A program made the translations under genes and the position numbers. A stretch of 18,539 nt of DNA, taken from positions 1 through 18,539 of the forward strand of contig JAEKLU010000233.1 of NCBI GenBank assembly GCA_019509685.1, written 5' to 3'. A model generated the notes under the pieces. It was not told where the DNA came from, searched no databases, and saw only the letters and a program-made list of their open reading frames with translations. The stretch is from Mesorhizobium sp. (GTDB lineage Bacteria; Pseudomonadota; Alphaproteobacteria; Rhizobiales; Rhizobiaceae). Shown piece after piece: positions 14,826 through 18,539 of the stretch; the stretch's first letter is position 1; every line of letters begins with the position of its first letter.

Positions 14826-14866
14826 GGATCGGGCTGTTGCCGGCACAGGCAGGGGCCCGATCCTTT
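14826..14866 (+). terminator. Candidate terminator of the His/Arg/Asp-rich gene
   Basis: A 9-bp perfect stem GGATCGGGC...GCCCGATCC with an inner TGCC/GGCA stem, followed by TTTGTTG, 24 bases after the stop at 14801. Confidence 0.6.
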
Positions 14867-14915
14867 GTTGTGCAATGGCCAGGCGGGCCGGCGCCTGAGA
14901 AAAGTCGACATGCGC

Positions 14916-14940
14916 GGAACCTCTCTGCGCACGATGCGTT
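14916..14940 (+). promoter_or_regulatory. EcfG-type (general stress response) promoter of the DUF982 gene
   Basis: GGAAC (14916-14920), 16 bases, CGTT (14937-14940): an exact match to the consensus GGAAC-N16/17-CGTT reported for EcfG/RpoE2 in alphaproteobacteria. It lies about 70 bases upstream of the ATG at 15010 and just after the preceding terminator, where a promoter is expected. Confidence 0.65.
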
Positions 14941-15009
14941 GTCAGCGCGTCCCACCAGACCGCAGGATGACAGCCCCGCCATCCCGCGCAGCCAATCGAC
15001 GAGGTCCGA

Positions 15010-15312
15010 ATGTACGACAGGATGTTCTTCACCCCGGTCGCCGTCAGCGTCGGCGCCGGCCACAAGCGCATGATTGCCTCGCTGTCCGACATGCACGAAT
15101 TGCTGACCGAATTCCCGCCGTCGCGCCGGCGCCTCAGCTATGGCGCCGCCGTAAAGGCCTGCGAGGCCGCGCGTGCGGGTGAAATCTCGGCCGAAGCGGC
15201 GCGCGATGCGCTGATCACCTTCGCGGTGACGGCGGGTGTGCTGTGGCCCGCCGAGCAGCAGATCATTTCGGTGAAGCCGGTGGCACGCGGCTATGGCGGT
15301 TTTGCCGCCTGA
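15010..15312 (+). CDS. DUF982 family protein, 100 aa
   Basis: The ATG at 15010 has GAGG 5 bases upstream (15001-15004). It begins MYDRMFFTPVAVSVGAGHKR. The DUF982 pattern is visible: F-x-x-P-V-x-V-x-x-G, then L-x-D-M-x-E-L-L, a conserved Tyr in SYGAAVKACEAARAGE, and EAARDALITFAVTAGVL. DUF982 proteins are short soluble proteins found almost only in Rhizobiales, usually in many paralogues; no biochemical role is established. The gene is monocistronic, between an exact EcfG-type promoter match and a strong terminator, which suggests stress induction. Confidence 0.88.
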   Translation: MYDRMFFTPVAVSVGAGHKRMIASLSDMHELLTEFPPSRRRLSYGAAVKACEAARAGEISAEAARDALITFAVTAGVLWPAEQQIISVKPVARGYGGFAA

Positions 15313-15339
15313 ACGTGCACCTTACCGGATGCGCAGCAG

Positions 15340-15366
15340 AGCCCGCCGACGTTCGGCGGGCTTTTT
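15340..15366 (+). terminator. Intrinsic terminator after the DUF982 gene
   Basis: A perfect 9-bp stem GCCCGCCGA-CGT-TCGGCGGGC followed by TTTTT, 28 bases after the stop. It lies in the gap to the convergent hydroxylase gene. Confidence 0.9.
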
Positions 15367-15367
15367 G

Positions 15368-16183
15368 CTATTCGGCCTTGGCGGCGGCCGGCGCTGCCTC
15401 GGCGATCGGCGCGGCCGACCCGGCATCGGCGACAAACGGATAGATGAGCTGCTGGTGGTAGAGTTGCGGCACCGGCTCGTCGACGCCGTATTTTTCCGGC
15501 ATCTGATCAGGCATCAGCAATGTGCCGCCGATCAGGTCGAGGAACGGCAGCTGTCCGGCGAAATTCTTGTCATAGGCCTGGCGTTCGTTGGCGTGGTGCC
15601 AATGGTGGAATTGCGGCGAGGCCACGAGCCATTTCAGCGGCCCGAATTTGATGCGGGTGTTGGAGTGGATGAACACCGACTGCCAATGGTAGATCAATAT
15701 GTAGATCAGGATCGCTTCGCTGGAGAAACCCAGCGCAAACAGCGGCACGTATGAGGCCGACTTGGTCAGGATCTGGTCCACCGGGTGGACGCGGTGGGCG
15801 GCAAGCCAGTCCATCTCCTCGATCGAATGATGGACGGCGTGGAAACGCCATAGAAACGGCACCGCGTGGAAGATGCGATGCGCCACATAGAAACCGATAT
15901 CGGCAATCACCAGCGCCTCGATCGCCTGCAGCCAGAGAGGTTGCGATTGAACCGCCGTCGTAAGCGCCTCGGGAACGAAGCGCCCGACCAGAAGCATCAC
16001 CGCGCCGACCACCGCCAGCATGCCGAATTTGACGAGGATGCCGTTGAAGAAGAGGTAGAAGACATCGTTCAGCCAGTGGCGGCGTGTCATCGCCTGCTCG
16101 CGATGCAGCGGCAGCAACTGCTCCAGCGGGATGAAGATGAGGGCGATGACCAGCACCGCCTTGAAGTCGATGAGATCGAACAC
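15368..16183 (-). CDS. Fatty acid hydroxylase / sterol desaturase family membrane protein
   Basis: 271 residues from the preferred GTG at 16183 (start VFDLIDFKAVLVIALIFIPL). The frame is open back to 16429, but those codons are polar, run into the repeat cluster and would precede the first membrane helix unnaturally. Histidine boxes of the PF04116 di-iron family are complete: H-x3-H at 102-106 (HRIFH), H-x2-HH at 115-119 (HAVHH), His166/His173 (HWQSVFIH) and HHWHH at 193-197. Four or more hydrophobic helices surround them. Family reaction: O2-dependent hydroxylation or desaturation of a lipid chain at the membrane. The substrate here is unknown (ornithine lipid, carotenoid, hopanoid or sterol-like are possible). 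The C-terminus is Ala-rich and low complexity. The ribosome site is weak. Confidence 0.88.
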   Translation of the reverse strand: MFDLIDFKAVLVIALIFIPLEQLLPLHREQAMTRRHWLNDVFYLFFNGILVKFGMLAVVGAVMLLVGRFVPEALTTAVQSQPLWLQAIEALVIADIGFYVAHRIFHAVPFLWRFHAVHHSIEEMDWLAAHRVHPVDQILTKSASYVPLFALGFSSEAILIYILIYHWQSVFIHSNTRIKFGPLKWLVASPQFHHWHHANERQAYDKNFAGQLPFLDLIGGTLLMPDQMPEKYGVDEPVPQLYHQQLIYPFVADAGSAAPIAEAAPAAAKAE

Positions 16184-16384
16184 GGTCGCTCGCGAATATC
16201 GGCCAAGACTAGCCGCCGACACTAGCCGTGAAGGGATGAACGGACGGTTGATGATGTCGCTTGCATTCGCGCGGTGCGCCGGCTGCGGGATTCCGTGAAA
16301 CTTTTTCGATCGCTGCGTGAAACACCGCACGGACCGTTCGCGTTGCCCATGCCAGTTGCGGGCACGCTTTAAGTCTTTGTTTTG

Positions 16385-16433
16385 ATGCGTGTCGTTGTCC
16401 CAGAACGGCTGCACACTTCTGGGCGACATGCAT
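16385..16433. repeat. 49-bp palindromic repeat, copy 1
   Basis: Outer arms ATGCGTGTCG/CGACATGCAT (one G-T) and inner arms CCCAGAA/TTCTGGG. It is 43/49 identical to the copy at 18231-18279. Both copies continue with TAG. An inner-stem G-C pair here is A-T in the other copy. Confidence 0.85.
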
Positions 16434-16434
16434 T

Positions 16435-16473
16435 AGAGCGTTTCACCGTTTCACGGAAACGGCGAAGCGCTCT
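16435..16473. repeat. 39-bp palindrome (AGAGCG...CGCTCT)
   Basis: 18-base arms AGAGCGTTTCACCGTTTC and GAAACGGCGAAGCGCTCT around ACG. The only two non-Watson-Crick positions would be G-U or A-C type, so the RNA stem is nearly complete. I recall this sequence type as a very common intergenic palindrome in Mesorhizobium and relatives. Confidence 0.8.
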
Positions 16474-16489
16474 AACTCTTTGTTTTTAC

Positions 16490-16532
16490 GCAATTCCGGA
16501 CGGAAAACCGATCACACTTTTCCTGGAATTGC
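16490..16532. repeat. 43-bp palindrome (GCAATTCC...GGAATTGC)
   Basis: Outer arms GCAATTCC/GGAATTGC (8 bp) and inner arms GGAAAA/TTTTCC. It follows TCTTTGTTTTTAC, so it is the third unit of the cluster. It ends just before the ribosome site GGGGGAG (16537-16543) of the next gene. Confidence 0.8.
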
Positions 16533-16546
16533 TTTTGGGGGAGCGG

Positions 16547-16966
16547 ATGTTTCTCGATCGCGAGCAATTCAAGCCGGCGGCGGAAATGCGGCTCAGCCGG
16601 GATAAATCGTCGATCCGGGTGACGGTAACCGATCCGAAAATTTGCGAGCTCGGCGAAGCCGTCTATGCGTGGATCACCACCGACGGCCAGCCGGTGAGGA
16701 TCGGCACCAGCGGCGCGTCGGCCGGCAAGCGCCTGCTTTCCTATCCGGGCTATATCAACCGCAGCCTCACCGGGCGCGGCGGCGCGACACCGAAATGGGA
16801 GGCGCTGAAATGGCTTGGCCTGCTCACCGAGCATGGCATGCTGACGGCTGTGGTGCATCGGCCGGAGCCGACGCTGACGGCGGCAGGTCTGATCAGGCCC
16901 TATCTCGATGTCGAGCGCCAGCTGATCCGCCAGCACAGGCCGTTGCTCAACCGTGGCCATCGCTGA
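16547..16966 (+). CDS. Hypothetical protein with a divergent GIY-YIG-like pattern, 139 aa
   Basis: The ATG at 16547 has GGGGGAG (16537-16543) upstream. The frame is open further up but only through repeat DNA. After about 35 residues the order of elements recalls the GIY-YIG endonuclease fold: Tyr40 in AVYAW (GIY position), R-I-G at 51-53 (YIG position, with Arg for Tyr), Arg62 in GKRLLSY, Glu123 in VERQLIRQH and Asn135 in PLLN. GIY-YIG enzymes cleave DNA using the two Tyr, the Arg, the Glu and the Asn. The second Tyr is missing, so activity is uncertain. There is no signal peptide and no membrane segment. The fold assignment is my inference from spacing and is not certain. Confidence 0.55.
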   Translation: MFLDREQFKPAAEMRLSRDKSSIRVTVTDPKICELGEAVYAWITTDGQPVRIGTSGASAGKRLLSYPGYINRSLTGRGGATPKWEALKWLGLLTEHGMLTAVVHRPEPTLTAAGLIRPYLDVERQLIRQHRPLLNRGHR

Positions 16967-17047
16967 CCATTACAGGGCAATTGGTCCGTAAAGAGCCGAA
17001 AACGCCAAGTCACCGCGCGGGCGGCATCATCTCAGCATCAATAGGCC

Positions 17048-17839
17048 CTAGTGGACTATGCGCAAGACATCGCCCGGGTGCACGCTGCGCGGGCCGAAGC
17101 TTTCGAAGCTCACCTGGTCGCGACCGTTGGACTTGGCCTTGTAAAGGTGCCGGTCGGCAATCTGGAACATGCTGGCATAGGTGGTGGGTCCACTGAAGGC
17201 GATGCCGCCGATGCTGACCGAGAGCGGCCAGCGCCGGCCGTCGGGAGCGAACTCGGCCTCACGGATGCGGCGCCTGATGGATTCGGCGACCAGGAACGAG
17301 CGTGCGGCGTCGGCGCCGGGAAGGAAGACCGCGAATTCCTCGCCGCCGATGCGACCGACGATGTCGGCGCCATGCAATTGGCCCTTGATCGTGGTGGCGA
17401 TCAACTTGAGCGCCTGGTCGCCGCAATCGTGACCGAGGCGGTCGTTGATCGACTTGAAGTGGTCGGCATCGACGATCAGCAGCGCGCCGGTGTCGGCGAC
17501 CGCATGGCGGTGCGCCTGGTCGAGATAGGCCTCGACCAGCATCGAGAAGGCGCCTCGGTTGAAAACCGTCGTCAGGCTGTCGGTCGCGGCAATGACGCTG
17601 AGCTCCTTCTGGGCGATCGCCAGCTGGCGCAGCTTCCACATCAGGAAGGACAGGAAGCAGCCGCCGAGGATCATTGGCAGGAAGAGATCCGTGAGCTGCG
17701 CCCAACGCAGCGCCTGCGGCGACAGCGAGGGGAAATTGAAGGAATCGACGAAGAAGGCCGTGGCAATGAAAAAGGCGGTGCCGGCGGTGGTCACCACCAC
17801 GACCCTGCCCCAGCTCGTCGGGGACAAATCGATGCGCAT
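17048..17839 (-). CDS. Membrane-bound GGDEF diguanylate cyclase
   Basis: 263 residues. The ATG at 17839 has GGGGAG about 7 bases upstream. Two membrane helices (about 14-34 and 50-70) with a short loop are followed directly by a GGDEF domain (about 80-245). Seen: Mg2+/substrate residues in VDADHFKSINDRLGHDCGD and the active loop RIGGEEF (GGEEF at 165-169), which is competent for c-di-GMP synthesis. Five residues before it, the inhibitory I-site R-x-x-D is H-G-A-D (156-159), so product inhibition is probably weak. No sensory domain is present apart from the small membrane part. The product is a second messenger for the biofilm/motility switch. The gene is convergent with the GIY-YIG-like gene. 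Confidence 0.95.
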   Translation of the reverse strand: MRIDLSPTSWGRVVVVTTAGTAFFIATAFFVDSFNFPSLSPQALRWAQLTDLFLPMILGGCFLSFLMWKLRQLAIAQKELSVIAATDSLTTVFNRGAFSMLVEAYLDQAHRHAVADTGALLIVDADHFKSINDRLGHDCGDQALKLIATTIKGQLHGADIVGRIGGEEFAVFLPGADAARSFLVAESIRRRIREAEFAPDGRRWPLSVSIGGIAFSGPTTYASMFQIADRHLYKAKSNGRDQVSFESFGPRSVHPGDVLRIVH

Positions 17840-18278
17840 GCCGCTGCTCCCCTTTGGGCTCCCGTTGCGTCATGCCATCTTGCCGTGGGAAGGCAAACGA
17901 ACTGCTAATATACGCGACGACCCGCTAACTTGGTTAATTCCGCCCAGCAGCCGCACGGGCCGGCACAAGCGGAAAGCCAACGACGCCAGAAAGCCCACCA
18001 CGAATGTGGCGGGCTTTCCGACTGGCCGGAGGTTCTCGTCAGCGCGCCGCCGGCCGCGGGGTTGGTCGGCGACGCGATAGGAGAGTGCCGCAGAGCCTCA
18101 CGGCTGGTCCGACACTCCCGGCTAAGCGTTGCCGGGCGCCGTCCGATGCGGCACCGGGAACGGCATGGCACTCAGACCTGACACATGATCGCTGCCGAAC
18201 CTCGGCGGATCATGCCTTGTCTTTTGCTCGATGCATGTCGTTGCCCCAAAACCGCTGCGCACTTTTGGGCGACATGCA
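17840..18278. other. Non-coding region with several hairpins
   Basis: About 440 bases. Frames on both strands here are low-complexity and have no ribosome sites. It holds a 13-bp stem with one mismatch (17989-18018), CCCGGC/GCCGGG around 18116-18138, GAGTG...CACTC with an inner AGCC/GGCT, and the 49-bp palindromic repeat at its end. Part of it may be a small RNA or leader, but no promoter is certain. TAATAT near 17903 could be a -10. Confidence 0.45.
17989..18018. terminator. Terminator-like hairpin
   Basis: Arms GAAAGCCCACCAC and GTGGCGGGCTTTC (one A-C mismatch), loop GAAT. There is no extended T-run (CTTTCCG on plus, CTTTCTGG on minus). It is not adjacent to a recognised gene end, so its role is unclear. 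Confidence 0.45.
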
Positions 18279-18279
18279 T
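18231..18279. repeat. 49-bp palindromic repeat, copy 2
   Basis: Outer arms ATGCATGTCG/CGACATGCAT (perfect), inner arms CCCAAAA/TTTTGGG. It is 43/49 identical to copy 1 at 16385. Its right edge overlaps the stop codon of the collagen-like gene. Confidence 0.85.
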
Positions 18280-18539
18280 TAGCGGCGCGCGATCATCAGG
18301 CAAAGCTGCCTGAGCTGGGCATCATAAGTGCCTTCGCTCGCAAGCACGTCAACGCAGCGCTTCTTCATGCGCGTGAGGTTGCTGCCCGTCAGCTGAGCCA
18401 CGGAAGCCGGCGGCTTGGATCCTGGCGTTCCGGGTGTGCCCGGGGTGCCGGGCGTTCCGGGGGTGCCTGGTGTTCCTGGGATACCCGTGCCGATGCCGAC
18501 GCCGACACCGAGCCCAACGCCATTGCCGACATTGGCGCC
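18279..18539 (-). CDS. Collagen-like (Gly-Thr-Pro repeat) protein, C-terminal part
   Basis: A frame open from the window edge to TAA (complement of 18279-18281), 86 residues; the start is outside the window. Seen from the N-side: a Gly-Val/Ile-rich stretch (GVGLGVGVGIGTG), then one GIP and six GTP triplets forming a Gly-X-Y run, GSKPP, and a helical end with two Cys (TRMKKRCVDVLASE, then LRQLCLMIARR). Bacterial collagen-like tracts usually occur in secreted or surface proteins and can form triple helices; the C-terminal helical domain could act as a trimerisation or capping unit (inference). The specific protein is not recognised. The stop codon falls at the edge of the palindromic repeat 18231-18279. 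Confidence 0.7.
   Translation of the reverse strand, partial: GANVGNGVGLGVGVGIGTGIPGTPGTPGTPGTPGTPGTPGSKPPASVAQLTGSNLTRMKKRCVDVLASEGTYDAQLRQLCLMIARR

Larger units (their letters stand above)
16184..16546. other. Intergenic region between divergent genes, mostly repeats
   Basis: About 360 bases. The part near the hydroxylase (16184-16380) shows no gene or clear promoter. From 16385 to 16532 three palindromes follow one another. The last ends 14 bases before the ATG at 16547. Confidence 0.6.

Noticed and set aside
16184..16429. N-terminal extension of the hydroxylase frame back to 16429
   Set aside because: These 82 residues are polar, lack conservation marks, and enter the palindromic repeats. 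The first membrane helix follows GTG 16183 directly.
17905..18171. 88-codon minus-strand frame in the gap after the GGDEF gene
   Set aside because: Its composition (Arg/Ser/Cys/Trp-rich) is typical of non-coding G+C-rich DNA, it spans hairpins, and it has no ribosome site.
1..18539. CRISPR array, tRNA or rRNA genes, complete insertion sequences
   Set aside because: No regularly spaced direct repeats, no cloverleaf or rRNA-like sequence, and no transposase were found on reading both strands.

Overview
The window is a high-G+C chromosomal stretch from an alphaproteobacterium of the order Rhizobiales, most like Mesorhizobium. The supports are a MucR/Ros-type regulator with a Cys-Asp-His-His zinc site, a DUF982 protein, matches to the EcfG (general stress response) promoter consensus, and several palindromic intergenic repeat families of the kind common in Mesorhizobium. 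All assignments come from reading the sequence; no database search was run.

Layout. (1) 1-1916 (+): 3' part of a Sel1-repeat protein, then a 109-aa protein of unknown function. (2) 1948-4053 (-): a molybdopterin/4Fe-4S oxidoreductase. (3) 4117-4624 (+): remains of a HI1419/HI1420-type toxin-antitoxin locus, with a toxin cut to 56 codons, an intact antitoxin, and a palindrome inside a predicted promoter. (4) 4665-6542 (-): an ABC-F ATPase. (5) 6947-7150 (+): a 67-aa protein, convergent with mucR (7300-7743, -), which appears to start at TTG. (6) 8097-11278: a compact minus-strand operon (Fe(II)/2-oxoglutarate oxygenase-like protein, EamA/DMT exporter, 69-aa protein; consecutive reading frames overlap) divergent from a LysR-family regulator. 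This looks like a small metabolite modification and export module. The exporter carries an in-frame palindromic repeat. (7) 11518-12001: divergent small lipoprotein and 55-aa membrane-anchored protein. (8) 12007-12146: a 140-bp palindromic repeat, then a UvrD/Rep-family helicase (12234-14315) with its own terminator. (9) 14502-15312 (+): a secreted His/Arg/Asp-rich repeat protein and a DUF982 protein. (10) 15368-16183 (-): a fatty acid hydroxylase/sterol desaturase family membrane protein. (11) 16385-16532: three palindromes in a row, followed by a 139-aa protein with a divergent GIY-YIG-like pattern. (12) 17048-17839 (-): a membrane-bound GGDEF protein. (13) 17840-18278: structured non-coding DNA. 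(14) 18279-18539 (-): C-terminal part of a collagen-like (Gly-Thr-Pro repeat) protein whose stop codon lies at the edge of a palindromic repeat.

Three small genes (11834, 14502, 15010) have upstream sequences resembling the EcfG consensus GGAAC-N16/17-CGTT. The one before the DUF982 gene matches exactly, so these may belong to one stress regulon. The most novel candidates are the oxygenase/exporter/small-protein operon, the in-frame repeat in the exporter, the divergent GIY-YIG-like protein, and the paired palindromic repeats with a compensatory base change.
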